Origin: Axinella damicornis
Lineage: Eukaryota > Porifera > Demospongiae > Axinellida > Axinellidae
Direction of reading: 5' to 3'
DNA: 64,000 nt
NCBI GenBank assembly: GCA_963931865.1
Contig: OZ007516.1
Location: 3,652,744 to 3,716,743, forward strand
In this document: positions 21,992 to 33,751 of the stretch, in pieces
Position numbering within the stretch: position 1 is the first letter of the stretch
How the letters are laid out: each line of letters opens with the position of its first letter
Translations under genes and position numbers: made by a program
The notes under the pieces: generated by a model
Database searches by the model: none
What the model saw: the letters and a program-made list of their open reading frames with translations, nothing else
Told to the model about the DNA's origin: nothing

Positions 21992-24900
21992 ATGGCGTCA
22001 AGGACAGGGATGCGTACCTCGACAAATACCCGGATCGCAGCAGTGATTCTGTGCGTGTTTCTGCTAGGATACATCTGGTATGTGTACAGCACGGACAGGA
22101 GGCCTGCAATTCCAGCGATTGAATTCTCTGAGAATGGAAAGAGTTTTATTGTGGAGGGGAGGAACATGCGTATTTTGAGTGGGACCATACACTACTTTCG
22201 TGTTGTCCCAGGTTACTGGGAGGACAGGTTAAGGAGGCTGAAGGCTGCCGGACTCAACACTGTGGAGACGTGAGTGTCCTATATTACCAATGATAGACTC
22301 TTGCAGGCCAGCCCACTTCCGCACTTCAGAGCAACTGGCTTCAAATCAGCCATTATGTCCCACCACCACACATACACAGCTATGTAGCATGGAACATGCA
22401 TGAGCCAATTCCAAACCAGTTCGACTTCACTGGGATCCAAGACTTGGGCGAGTTCATCAGGATAGCACAGAGTGTGGGGCTTCATGTCATCGTGCGCCCT
22501 GGGCCGTTTATCTGTGCAGAGTGGGAGTTTGGAGGGCTACCCGCGTGAGTTGATAGTACCATGTTACAATTGGGCAACTATGAAAGCAGGAACGGAATGG
22601 AACGAGGAACGGAATGAAAACCAGATGTGGCCTGTTAATTATCATGCAAGACATGCGGAAACGGAAGACGGACTGGACTGGAGTGGACTGGACTCACCCA
22701 AAACTGGTAAAATGCCCTTTTCAGTGTAGGACAGAAGCTAAACATACTTATTCACTAAGTTGCTTGCATAGCCTGCTTTCGTGTCTTTCCTCGAGTCGGT
22801 AGAGGTCAAAGGTCACGTGCATATTTAATAAGCTGCTCACCTCTAGTTTCAGGCAACCATAATTTGACCATTCAATGAAAAGATTAGAAGACCATTTATT
22901 TACAATCGAGCTCCAGCCTTTCGCTGAAGCATAGAAAACATTCCTCTATCCGACAGAAGCTCAGCTTATTGCTGAAGCTCATTAAATATGCACGTGACCT
23001 TTGACCTCTACCGACTCGAGGAAAGACACGAAAGCAGGCTATATATGCAAGCAACTTAGTGAATGAATAAGTATGCTTAGCTTCTGTCCTACGCTGAAAA
23101 GGGCATTTTACCAGTTTTGGGTGAGTCCAGTCCAGTCCGTTTTCCGTTTCCGCATGTCTTGCATGATAATTAACAGACCACATCCGGTTTTCATTCCGTT
23201 CCTCGTTCCATTCCGTTCCTGCTTTCATAGTTGCCCGTTACAATTAAATGCCCCCACATGGAATATGATTGTGTACCACGTGATCTGAAATTCTGTAGCT
23301 ACCAATGGTAGCCGTTTTGCTAACAGAAAGTCACATGGGCCAGCTATGTTGTACCCCATGATATCCAGACCAGTATTTCCATACACTGTTATTTCACTCA
23401 CGTCAACAGAATAGAGAACCAATCATTTCAGCTACCATGCAGTACAAGCCACAGTGCACACAAGACTCAATTGTTGTATACGTAGGATCTAGGACCGCAC
23501 AGGTCAATATATGGCGGGAAATACTGCATGCACGCTCTTCCGGTGTCTGGGTTAAGGGGGAGTGAAATCGAAGCGTGGCAATGTAAGGGGGGCTGCATGA
23601 GTTACCTGGCATATACCTCTTAGGTAATTTTTATCTCCGGCTTGAGAGCCTAGTCATTGGAAGTAGTCATTGGTAAATCCAAGGGCTTTGGTGTGCATTG
23701 TCATTCCTAGCTCAAGTAGTATTCAATTAGTTGTGCAAACTACAAGCCAATTAGTTGATTAGGGAAATTCCTTCGTCCTTTAGTATGTATGAGTGCAAGT
23801 ATTTGTCAGCCTTGTTCCCAGGCCCATGCTGTTTTCGGTTGCACGAAGAGGATACTGCAAGCAATGAAAAGCTGGACGTGGGACGGGGAACGAGGCTAGA
23901 GTCTCTTCCAGCAACAAATGTGGCTTACCGATGCTCAACTGTTGTGACTTCAACAACATTATGAAGCCTCCAGATTGCCTCACTTAGAAGGGGTACCCCT
24001 TCTAAGTGAGGCAATCTGGAGGCTTCATAATGTTGTTGAAGTCACAACAGTTGAGCATACCCCTTCTAAGTGAGGCAATCTGGAGGCTTCATAATGTTGT
24101 TGAGTTGAGCATCGGTGTACTATGGTATTGGGTCAGTTTACATACTATACATACCTGGTCACCTTTTGCTGTGGGCAGTGACTTTAATTATTCACCCACC
24201 TGTGTTTTGGAGGTATGTTTTGTGCCAAATTTGGCAGATTTCGGAAACCATTTATGGCACATTTTGACCTGCCAATTTTGGAATTAAACCAAAATTGGCA
24301 GAAACAGCACTCCTGTTCTATAGGGTGACTAAGTACTGATATGTGCCATTTTTCTGCCAAAAATTGGTATTGGGAATAGACTTGGAAGAGAATGTTGCAC
24401 TAGGTATACCGGTATGACTGAGATATGAAGCGTGGAATTGTGCCATTGTGGTCAGCATAAAAAGAACTTTCAAATGATGTCCTTAAAATGAGTTTTAATT
24501 TGGGTCACATTTTTGCCCAAAAATCGCACTCGACCAAAGGCTATACTCCATGGTTTTTCATGATTTTGGGTCAAAATTCAATGTACAGCAAAACAGATAT
24601 CATTGGAACGCTGAATTCATGCTGATCGCAATGGTGCAAATCCCAGCTTTATATCTCATTCCTAGCCCAAGATATCTAGCATATTAGTCTACTGTAACTG
24701 CATGCATAGCCACATTCCCAGGCCTTGTAGGGTGACTGATGTGCAAAATAATGGAACGACAAGCCAAAATTGGCAGAAAAAGCACTCCTGGTGAGCGACA
24801 GCACACCCAGGATACTCTATGAAGACAGCAAAGATCAAGTCTTGTCTTGTTTGCTACATGTACACTAGCTGCCACTTGTTGTGGAGGGCATCCTGAGGGC

Positions 24901-25609
24901 GTACCATGCAGAGCCTTCTATAAACCTCCAGTTTTGCAAACATAAATTATGTGATATGGTCTACTTTCTGTCTGTCTCTCTCCCTCCAGTTGGCTCCTTC
25001 ATGACCCCGAGATGAAACTCCGGAGCACCTACCCACCCTACCTGCAGGCAGTGAAACGTTACTTCAATCAGCTCTTTGAGGTCCTGGTTCCCCTCCAGTC
25101 AGCCTTTGGAGGCCCCATCATTGCCTTCCAGGTCGAGAACGAGTTTGCCCACTACACAGGCACCTCCAAAGAATCTGGGAAGGAGTACCTCAGATTCTTG
25201 TACCAGGTGAGTTGATGCTGGGGAATACGTAGACTCGTTCCCAGGCCGTGTGGGAGCTAGATCACATGGCCTGGGAACAAGGCTACATAATCTGCTGTAA
25301 TGTACTGCTGATCTTGTAATGCCACAAATGGACAAAGGCTACGTGAATAGCTAATAATGATGTATAGCCTTAGATACTGAGATATTGACGCACCGACCAC
25401 TCACACACCCCTCGATCACACCTCATACACACACATCCGTCCATTACTCCTAGCTGATGCGTGACCTGGGTGTGGTGGAGCTCTTGTTCACCTCAGATGG
25501 ACAGTTTTTACTGGACCAATCACGTGCCCTGCGGCCAGCAAGAGATGTACTCCTCACTGTTAACTTCCAGAATGAAAAAGAGGGGCTAAAGAAACTGTCG
25601 AGTGTACAG

Positions 25610-25650
<41 letters not shown>

Positions 25651-25652
25651 CT

Positions 25653-25701
<49 letters not shown>

Positions 25702-28700
25702 AGATGTGTTGTAAAGCTTATGTATCACTGATTAGCTTTCTACAAACATGAGCATACAAAGCCTGCTATCTGAGAGTCCCAACTATCCCCATGGCAATGC
25801 AGCTATGTAGTTGGTTAGAGCATGCTACTACCTGCCATCTCCTTAATTCCCCCCAACCACTCCCTTCTTCCCACTCTCTTCTTTCCCCTTCTCTTGTTCC
25901 CCCTCCCTTCTCCCTCCCTCCCCTGCTCCTTTCTCACTCCTTCTCCCCCTCTCCCTCCCCCCTCTCCCCCCCCTCCCTCCCCTCCTCCTTCCCCTCCTCC
26001 TTCCCCTTCATTCCTTCTCCCTCCTCCCTTCTCTCCCCCCCTCCCTCTCCCTCCCCCTCTCCCTCCCCCTCTCCCTTCTTTCTCTCTCCGCCCTCCCTTG
26101 CTCTCCCCCCCCCAACCACTCCCTTCTCCCCACTCTCTTCTTTCCCCCTTCTCTTGTTCCCCCTCCCTTCTCCCTCCCTCCCCTGCTCCTTTCTCACTCG
26201 TTCTCCCCCTCTCTCCCCCCCCCCCTCCCTCCCCCCCCCCCCCCCCCCCCCCTCCCTCCCCTCCTCCTTCCCCTTCATTCCTTCTCCCTCCTCCCTTCTC
26301 TCCCCCCCCCCCCCCCCTCCCTCTCCCTCCCCCTCTCCCTTCTTTTTCTCTCCGCCCTCCCTTGCTCCCCCCCCATAGCCCCACAAGCCAATGATGATCA
26401 TGGAGTTCTGGACGGGATGGTTTGACAACTGGAATGAGCCTCATCTGAAGAGGAATATCCTTCCAACAGAACTAGACACTAGGGTGGAGAGCATCCTGCA
26501 GCGAGGGGCCTCTATCAACTTCTACATGTTCCACGGTATGGACAAACAGTGTCTGTGTGTACTGGCATGGTCAGTAATCAAATTGCTGAAGCCTGAGGTT
26601 TTATAGTTAAAACTAGCCTCATTCCCAGGTGCTCGGAAGACCCCTTCCGAGTGCCTGGGAACGAGGCTAAGTTATAACCCTAACTGATTCGTTGGTCCTG
26701 TCCCATCATGTGGGAAGATGTTAATCTTGTATGTACTGAGATTCTTCACATTTGTGCCATAACAACAGAAACACACATAACGCAGACCCATTGCACAATA
26801 TCATAAAAGCCGGTGCTGGCATTGCCACACTGGGGGAGCTGGGGAATGAAGCTCCACCCCCTGCCTGGTTTACCCACCACTGAAGGATTTTGTAGTGCTA
26901 GTGTAACCTTTTTCATATGCTGTTTAGAATTTCAACCAATTTATTTAAAACTAAATGCAGTGATAGCCTGTAGGCTCTGTGGTTGTGGTTTACATCTAGC
27001 TGCTTCATAGCTTCGTTCCCAGGCCTCGGCCTGGGAACGAAGCTAGCTGTTTCAATACTGAGATGATGATTAGCCTTTGTACAAAAATGACTTATTTTAT
27101 TCCAGGTGGCACTAACTTTGGATTTTTGAATGGAGCCATGTGGGGCAATTATAAAGATACCAGTGTTTATCAACCCATCACAACCAGCTATGGTAGGTTA
27201 GCCAGATCATATGACCTCGTGTGACTCTCACATGACTTCATGTAATTGTCACATGACATCATGTGACTAACACATGACCTGTTTACCATTCTCACAGACT
27301 ATGGTGCTCCAATCAGTGAGTGTGGTGACATCACAGAAAAGTACAAAGCGATTCGAAGAGTTCTTGCCAAAAATGTCCCAGAAAGTCTCTGTAAGTTCAA
27401 TTACTGGCTAGTCTCGTTCCCAGACTCCCCCATGTGCAGCAATGAAAATTAAGTTTCGTTGCTGCACAGGGGGGAGCCTGGGAATGAGGCTAGTTACTGG
27501 CAGTTTTCCCCTTACTATGAAACATTGTTATCCCCCTCCCTTCTCCCTATTTCCTCTTCCTATTCTCTCTCCTCGCCATGACACCCTCTTCCTTCCTCTG
27601 ACCCCAGCCGTGAACCCTCTTCCCCCTCTCCCATCCAATCCGCCAAAAGAGGCATATGGAGATGTCCGACTGACACTATACATCTCACTCCTCAGCACAT
27701 TGCAGTTCATTCCAGTTAGTGGTCTCATTTCTAGACCATGCAGAATGGGAAGCATCATATGATGTGCAAAGAAATGTATGCTGAATTATCACCTAGCTGT
27801 TGACCTTTGACCCCAGGATCCCCATGTGTCAGAGCTTCCCGTTGCCATGGAGTACCTGCCTATAAACCACAACTGGGGCCAGGGCTATGGGTTTGCCCTC
27901 TACCGCACCCTCATACCTGCAGACACTGTGAAGATCACTGTGGAGGGACTGAAGGACTACGGAGTGGTGAGTCTTGTTAGTCATGTGACATCATGTGACA
28001 TCATAATACACTAGAGTGGTATGTGAGGGGCATGTCATGATGTACTGAAGTGTATAGTTATTTGGACGTGCATGTGACATTGTGAGATGCTGAAGTAACT
28101 GTATATGATGTATCATGTGGTGTACATGCTGGATTGGAATACGACCACTATGTATAGGGCTTGTATGATATCATGTGATGTCATGTGATGTTGTATGTAC
28201 CCCCCAGGTCATGATAGACAAACAGCCGGTGAAGAAGTTGGCCTATTCTCTGGGAGAGACGTTCTTGCTGCCAAGGTCAGGAAGGAAGGTACGCATGTCC
28301 TATATTCCAAGCCCGATTTGATCCATACCAACTCATTGGGATGTGCCCCGGTATCTGTCCCCCCTCAGCAAGGAGTGCTGGACAAGCATGGGCATACCCA
28401 GGCAGTGCTGGACATCTTGGTCGAGAACGCTGGCCATGTGAATGTTGGTGCACCTTTTGAATCCAGAAAAGGTATAATATGTACCTTGTGAACAAACTCG
28501 AGCTGTTCTAGCAGTCCATTCATTTGTCTGCATGTGTGCAGGTATTTTGGGTGGGGTGCAGGTGGATGGGAAGGAACAGAAACATTGGAAAATTTACTCA
28601 TTCGAGTTCAAGTCTGCATTCGTGGAGAGGTGAGTAAATACGCTGGAGCAGAGGAGGCTGATCTAACACACACACACAAACACACACCCACACACACAAA

Positions 28701-29307
28701 CGCACACAACGCACACAACGCACATACACATACAACACACACACAGCATTGACTCAGGGGGCACATGGCAGCAGACACCTGCCACATCTGACGTGGGACC
28801 AGCTTTGTACAAGGGAACACTGAATATAAATGGGCAGCCAAAAGACACGTTCATTGACATGGAGGTGGGTAGCACTGCTTCAGTCCCTCCATGACCCTCC
28901 TTCCTGCTCACCCTCACCCATGTTCTCCTTCCCTCCGCAGGGGTGGGGCAAGGGTGTGGTGTTCATTAATGGAGCTAACCTCGGTCGATACTGGTCCATC
29001 GGTCCCCAGCGGACGCTCTATGTTCCCGCCCCCATCCTGCAAAGAGGAGTCAACAAGGTACCATAGGCTGGGTTTGAATTTCAATTACTTTGTTTTGAGC
29101 ATGCAAAAATTATTTAATTTTGTATTAAGTATTGTTTCTTCAATACTTGATACTGCTTTGATGGTAAAAGATGCTTTTATTTTTGTATTTCAGGTGATGA
29201 TCTTTGAGACGCAGAAGCCAAGGAGTCCGCAGTCCCTCGCATTCAGAGACTCTCCCAACCTCAGTACAATCCCTGCCTCCAATGAAGACACTCATCTGTG
29301 GTTTTAG
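21992..29307 (+). CDS. GH35 beta-galactosidase, GLB1L2/L3-like, tandem copy a (15 exons)
   Basis: Predicted to cleave terminal beta-galactose (retaining GH35). Exons: 21992-22269, 22380-22544, 24990-25206, 25454-25609, 26379-26535, 27106-27192, 27298-27390, 27608-27714, 27817-27966, 28208-28288, 28369-28471, 28542-28629, 28747-28864, 28941-29057, 29194-29307. All junctions are GT-AG and in phase; 676 residues, close to human GLB1 (677). A signal-anchor helix spans residues 15-32. The GH35 core starts [15 protein letters not shown], with [20 protein letters not shown]. The acid/base Glu is E199 in QVENEF, and the nucleophile is E281 in [17 protein letters not shown]- and [23 protein letters not shown] C-terminal motifs are present. 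The N-terminal anchor points to the GLB1L2/L3 branch rather than lysosomal GLB1; substrate is not predictable. Intron 2 is enlarged by a foldback element and a palindrome. Confidence 0.93.
22572..23236. mobile_element. Foldback element with long inverted repeats and 9-bp target duplication
   Basis: A 665-bp element in intron 2 of GH35 gene a. The left arm starts GGGCAACTATGAAAGCAGG; the right arm ends with its reverse complement, CATAGTTGCCC. The arms are about 265 bp each (to near 22836 and from near 22971), with small mismatches, around a loop of about 135 bp. The perfect direct repeat GTTACAATT flanks it (22563-22571 and 23237-23245). Long inverted arms and 9-bp target duplications are hallmarks of Mutator-like (MULE) elements. 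It codes for no transposase, so it would be non-autonomous. The equivalent intron of gene b lacks it. Confidence 0.88.
23807..23898. mobile_element. Hairpin element with long spacer
   Basis: Ends AGCCTTGTTCCCAGGCCCA and ACGGGGAACGAGGCTA form the family's inverted ends. The interior (tgcttgcag/gcaagcaat type) matches the element at 31966-32067, defining a subfamily of about 90-100 bp. Confidence 0.7.
23931..24058. repeat. Perfect 128-bp palindrome plus third partial copy
   Basis: The 64-bp arms are exact reverse complements around the centre GGGGT|ACCCC, with no loop. A third copy of the arm, lacking about 10 bp, follows at 24060-24116. Its outer flank (gagcatcgg) is the complement of the flank left of the palindrome (ccgatgctc). 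The order is thus inverted, direct, direct. Zero-loop palindromes of this length are unstable. Confidence 0.93.
24195..24720 (+). repeat. Interspersed repeat family R1, copy 1
   Basis: A body of about 500 bp beginning near 'ggaggtatgttttgtgcc' and including the inverted pair gccaattttgg/ccaaaattggc, 'cagcactcctgttctatagg' and 'ccatggtttttcatgatttt', ending with 'agcccaagatatctagcata'. Related copies are at 40912-41386 and 52830-53307 (same orientation), and at 47100-47400 and 59135-59420 (opposite). In the other copies a hairpin element is attached to the distal end. Confidence 0.8.
25230..25285. mobile_element. Hairpin element shared by both GH35 paralogues (copy a)
   Basis: TAGACTCGTTCCCAGGCC ... 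GGCCTGGGAACAAGGCTA, 24 bp after exon 3. The gene b counterpart lies at 33290-33345, also 24 bp after exon 3. The insertion therefore predates the tandem gene duplication. Confidence 0.85.
25618..25700. repeat. (TG)n microsatellite in GH35 gene a intron 4
   Basis: A TG run, interrupted once by 'atgctgg', directly after the exon-4 donor (gtgtgag). Gene b has the same arrangement at 33694-33760. Confidence 0.9.
25840..26376. repeat. C/T-rich tract with internal duplication in GH35 gene a intron 4
   Basis: More than 500 bp of almost pure pyrimidine ends at the exon-5 acceptor. The block around 25850-26100 is repeated at about 26110-26375 (both start 'ccccaaccactcccttct'). The ORFs spanning it on both strands are low-complexity artefacts. 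Confidence 0.85.
26614..26669. mobile_element. TA-flanked hairpin element
   Basis: TAGCCTCATTCCCAGG ... CCTGGGAACGAGGCTA with stem continuation tgctcggaag/cttccgagtg. Present in GH35 gene a intron 5 but not in the gene b intron. Confidence 0.9.
27008..27045. mobile_element. Minimal perfect hairpin element (38 bp)
   Basis: A perfect palindrome, TAGCTTCGTTCCCAGGCC joined directly to its complement GGCCTGGGAACGAAGCTA with only a 2-base centre. It shows the minimum structure of the family. Confidence 0.92.
27409..27492. mobile_element. TA-flanked hairpin element with 'tgcagcaa' stem
   Basis: TAGTCTCGTTCCCAG ... CTGGGAATGAGGCTA; the inner arms cccccatgtgcagcaatgaa and ttcgttgctgcacagggggg extend the stem. 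It lies in GH35 gene a intron 7 and is absent from gene b. Confidence 0.9.
28660..28745. repeat. (CA)n tract supplying the acceptor of GH35 gene a exon 13
   Basis: An imperfect CA array ends in the acceptor cacacacag of exon 13 at 28747. There is no ordinary pyrimidine tract. Gene b and its allelic copy have longer, purer arrays in the same place. Confidence 0.85.
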
Positions 29308-29354
29308 CTCACGTGTATACTACCATTTGAACAGTCACCACATTTGGACATGCA

Positions 29355-29590
29355 CTCATGAACAAACCACCATTCTAGTGCATAGCACATCCACAGCACG
29401 TCAACTCAAACCCATTTTCCCTCAGATGTTATATCTTTTGGTTTTAGACAAGGGCCTATGAGTTTTGTTGATGAACAAGCCACCATTCTAGTGCATAGCA
29501 CATCCATGGCACATCAACTCAAACTCGGATGTTTTTAATAGCCTTTGGTTTTAGACAAGGGCCTATGAGTTTTGTTGATGTACCGCATTC
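29355..29590. repeat. Two direct repeats of about 115 bp after GH35 gene a
   Basis: The wording gaacaaaccaccattctagt ... gacaagggcctatgagtttt occurs at 29358-29470 and again at 29472-29580. The repeat falls in the likely 3' UTR or just beyond it, before the minisatellite. Confidence 0.75.
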
Positions 29591-29595
29591 ACTGG

Positions 29596-30965
29596 TTTAG
29601 ATACACAGGTTTAGATGCACAGGCACAGATGCACAGGTTTTAGAGGCATGGATTCAGATGTACAGCATAATTATATAGATTTAGATGCGCAGATTTAGAT
29701 GCGCAGATTTGGATGCATAGATTTATATGCACAGATTTAGATGTGCAGATTTAGATGCACAGATTTAGATGCACAGATTTAGATGCATAGATTTAGATGC
29801 ACAGATTTTAAGATGCATAGATTTAGATGCGCAGATTAAGATGCATAGATTTAGATGCGCAGATTGGATGCATAGATTTAGATGCACAGATTTAGATGCA
29901 TAGATTTAGATGCACAGATTTAGATGCACAGATTTAGATGCGCAGATTTGGATGCGCAGATTTGGATGCATAGATTTAGATGCATAGATTTAGATGCACA
30001 GATTTAGATACATAGATTTAGATGCACAGATTTAGATGCATAGATTTAGATGCACAAATTTAGATGCACAGATTTAGATGTATAGATTTAGATGCATAGA
30101 TTTAGATGCATAGATTTAGATGCGCAGATTTAGATGCGCAGATTAAGGCATAGATTTAGATGCATAGATTTAGATGTACAGATTTAGATGCGCAGATTAA
30201 GATGCATAGATTTAGATGCATAGATTTAGATGTACAGATTTAGATGCATAGATTTAGATGCACAGATTTGGATGCATAGATTTAGATGCACAGATTTAGA
30301 TGCATAGATTTAGATGCACAGATTTAGATGCATAGATTAGATGCACAGATTTAGATGCACAGATTTAGATGCACAGATTTGGATGCATAGATTTAGATGC
30401 ACAGATTTAGATGCATAGATTTAGATGCACAGATTTAGATGCATAGATTTAGATGCACAGATTTAGATGCACAGACTTAGATGTATAGATTTAGATGCAT
30501 AGATTTAGATGTACAGATTTAGATGCATAGATTTAGATGCGCAGATTTAGATGTATATAGATTTAGATGCATAGATTTAGATGTACAGATTTAGATGCAC
30601 AGATTTAGATGCATAGATTTAGATGCATAGATTTAGATGCATAGATTTAGATGCACAGATTTAGATGCATAGATTTAGATGCACAGATTTAGATGCACAG
30701 ACTTAGATGTATAGATTTAGATGCATAGATTTAGATGTACAGATTTAGATGCATAGATTTAGATGCGCAGATTTAGATGCATATAGATTTAGATGCATAG
30801 ATTTAGATGCACAGATTTAGATGCATAGATTTAGATGCATAGATTTAGATGCATAGATTTAGATGCATAGATTTAGATGCACAGATTTAGATGCATAGAT
30901 TTAGATGCGCAGATTTAGATGCATAGATTTAGATGCGCAGATTTAGATCGATGCACAGCTAGTGC
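29596..30965. repeat. 14-bp minisatellite (agatttagatgcay), about 1.37 kb
   Basis: Close to a hundred tandem units of GATTTAGATGCACA / GATTTAGATGCATA with occasional gc, gt and one-base length variants. Blocks of higher-order repetition are visible: the segment 30475-30570 recurs at 30705-30800. It fills the space between the two GH35 genes. The strict 14-bp spacing and lack of unique spacers exclude a CRISPR array. Confidence 0.95.
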
Positions 30966-31084
30966 ACAGATGCACAGATTTATAGATGTGCAACAGAGCA
31001 AGGTAGTTGCATCGTGACAAATTTATGCCATAATGGCAACTTGACCTTTGTACCGAGCGCGAGGCGGAGACAATTTCAATTTAT

Positions 31085-31097
31085 TGCTGAGTCAGCA
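31085..31097. promoter_or_regulatory. Perfect T-MARE (TGCTGAGTCAGCA)
   Basis: An exact 13-bp palindromic Maf recognition element, 41 bp upstream of the ATG of GH35 gene b. It contains the AP-1 core TGAGTCA. Regulation by Maf/CNC-type bZIP factors is inferred from the motif alone. Confidence 0.55.
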
Positions 31098-31138
31098 ACT
31101 AACCAACTGGCTACAATATTACTAGTAATACTGCATCT

Positions 31139-33705
31139 ATGAACGCGAACCCAATGATCCGTTGGAGGAACTTCAACTATCGAGGCACCCGATTGGCACC
31201 AGGGATGCGTACCACCACAAAGATCCAGATCGCAGCGGTGATTCTGTGCGGATTTCTGCTGGGATACGTGCTGATCCCTAGCTCCGTATTCTCCTTTGGG
31301 GGTGGGGTGACTGACAGCAGTGATCCTGATGAAGTGTCCAGGGGGAAAGCTGGGTTTGCAGCCCCCCTGGTGAGAATTCGCGAGAAAGCCATTGAATTCT
31401 CCGAGCTGGGGGAGAGTTTTATTGTCGAGGGGAGGAACATGCGTATTTTGAGTGGGGCCATACACTACTTTCGTGTTGTCCCAGGTTACTGGAGGGACAG
31501 GTTGTGGAGGCTGAAGGCTGCCGGACTCAACACTGTGGAGACGTGAGTGTCCTAAAGCAGTAGAAGAACTAGGGTATAGGATAGTCTCGTTCCCAGACTC
31601 CTGGGAACGAGACTAGGTATAGGAAGTTTTCCCAATGATTTCAAATATGCATGGGTGATAAGTGATACCATAGGGACTATGTACCATTTAACCTGCTCAT
31701 TGCTTGCCTCAACTTTTGTGAAACACTCGCGAGCAACATGGCATAGCTCAGCGATTTGCCATATCTAGTCACTGGAAACAATGAAGCCTGGCCATTTCCA
31801 TGACATCATTACCAAACAATGAGGTCACACCAGCAGACCATGACATCATTACCAATCAATGAGGTCACACCAGCACACCATGCTTTAGAGCTGCAACTGG
31901 GGTCACAACCTGTGACCGTCCAGTGACCACATGACCACATCGCTAAACTGCCAGTGAAATCGAGTTAGCCTCGTTCCCAGTCCCACGCCCAGCTTTTTGT
32001 TGCTTGCAGTATGCTTTACTGTACTGCAAGTGACGAAACACTGGGCGCGGGACTGGGTACGAGGCTAAAATAGAGTAATACCATAGACACAGGTACGTCG
32101 CAGCCTAAATACAGTGCCTGTTGATGTAGTGCATAGTGTTGGGTGGGGGGGGGGGGGGGGGGGGGGGGGGGGGTGCCCCTTTGTGCCAACATTGTCCTGC
32201 AGCTAGTGCCAATGAGTGGTCCCATTCAGACCCATTCCATACCAATGACAGATTCCATTCCATTATGTCCCACCACCACACAGGTATGTAGCATGGAACA
32301 TGCATGAGCCAATTCCAAACCAGTACGACTTCACTGGGATCCAGGACTTGGGCGAGTTCATCAGGACAGCACAGAGTGTGGGGCTTCATGTCATCGTGCG
32401 CCCTGGGCCGTTTATCTGTGCAGAGTGGGAGTTAGGAGGGCTACCCGCGTGAGTTGACACTAATCAATTTCATCTAAATGTCCCTGTATCAAAATTACAA
32501 TGCATTAAAGTATACGTAATGAGTGTCCTTTAAAGAGGTTGTTGGGTATCTTTTATCGGAGGTAAAACTGTAGTCGTAGGTAGGCTGGATCATGTGATAT
32601 ATGTGACTTCACGTAACCCCTGCCGCTGCCACATTAGCAAGAGCCTTCTGATCAGAGTGGAAACCGCACTCATGGTAGCCAGTGAATCATGACCCAGGTC
32701 TCTGTAACCTGGGCAGACTCTGACTACATCCACCAGCACATACTCACGGCTACAGTTTGTTCCAATTAACACACATGTCATGTGACGACTATGCTGCCTG
32801 GGCATAGCGAGCAATGGGAAGACAAACAATGATTGCAGCGTTCACAACTTCACCACCATGTGAGTTTCGGCACACAAGCATCAATGCACGACCGGCGATC
32901 ACGACGGTATGATCATGATCTAGATGATAGGGTGAAACCTCAAATGGTTAATAATACCACTAATTTCCTGTCCATCTGCTGAATGCGACCTCTGGTTGAT
33001 AAAAGAAACCCCGTTGAATACGGTCTACTTTCTGTCTCTCTCCCTCCAGTTGGCTCCTTCATGACCCCGAGATGAAACTCAGGAGCACCTATCCACCCTA
33101 CCTGCAGGCAGTGAAACGCTACTTCAATCGGCTCTTTGAGGTCCTGGTGCCCCTCCAGTCAGCCTTTGGAGGCCCCATCATTGCCTTCCAGGTCGAGAAC
33201 GAGTTTGCCCACTACACAGGCACCTCCAGAGAATCTGGGAAGGAGTACCTCAGATTCTTGTACCAGGTGAGTTGATGCTGGGGAATACGTAGACTCGTTC
33301 CCAGGCTGTGTGGGAGCTAGATCACATGGCCTGGGAACGAGGCTAGGTAATCTGCTGTAATGTACTGCTGATCTTGTAATGCCACAAATGGACAAAGGCT
33401 ACATGAATAGCTAATAATGATGTATAGCCTTAGATACTGAGATAGTGACGCACCGACCACTCACACACCTCACACTCACACACCTCACACACCCCTCGAT
33501 CACACCTCACACACACACATCCGTCCATTACTCCTAGCTGATGCGTGACCTGGGTGTGGTGGAGCTCTTGTTCACCTCAGATGGACAGTTCTCACTGGAA
33601 GATTCACGTGCCCTGCGGCCAGCAAGAGACGTGCTCATCACTGTTAACTTCCAGACGGATAAAGGGGGGCTAAAAAAACTTTTGAGTGTGCAGGTGTGTG
33701 TGTGT

Positions 33706-33751
<46 letters not shown>

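Noticed and set aside
25791..26444. Large overlapping ORFs on both strands (up to 209 codons)
   Set aside because: They translate a C/T-rich low-complexity intron (poly Pro/Ser or Gly/Glu/Arg). GH35 gene a splicing removes this region.
29596..30965. CRISPR-like array of short repeats
   Set aside because: Units are contiguous 14-mers with no unique spacers, in animal DNA; it is a minisatellite.
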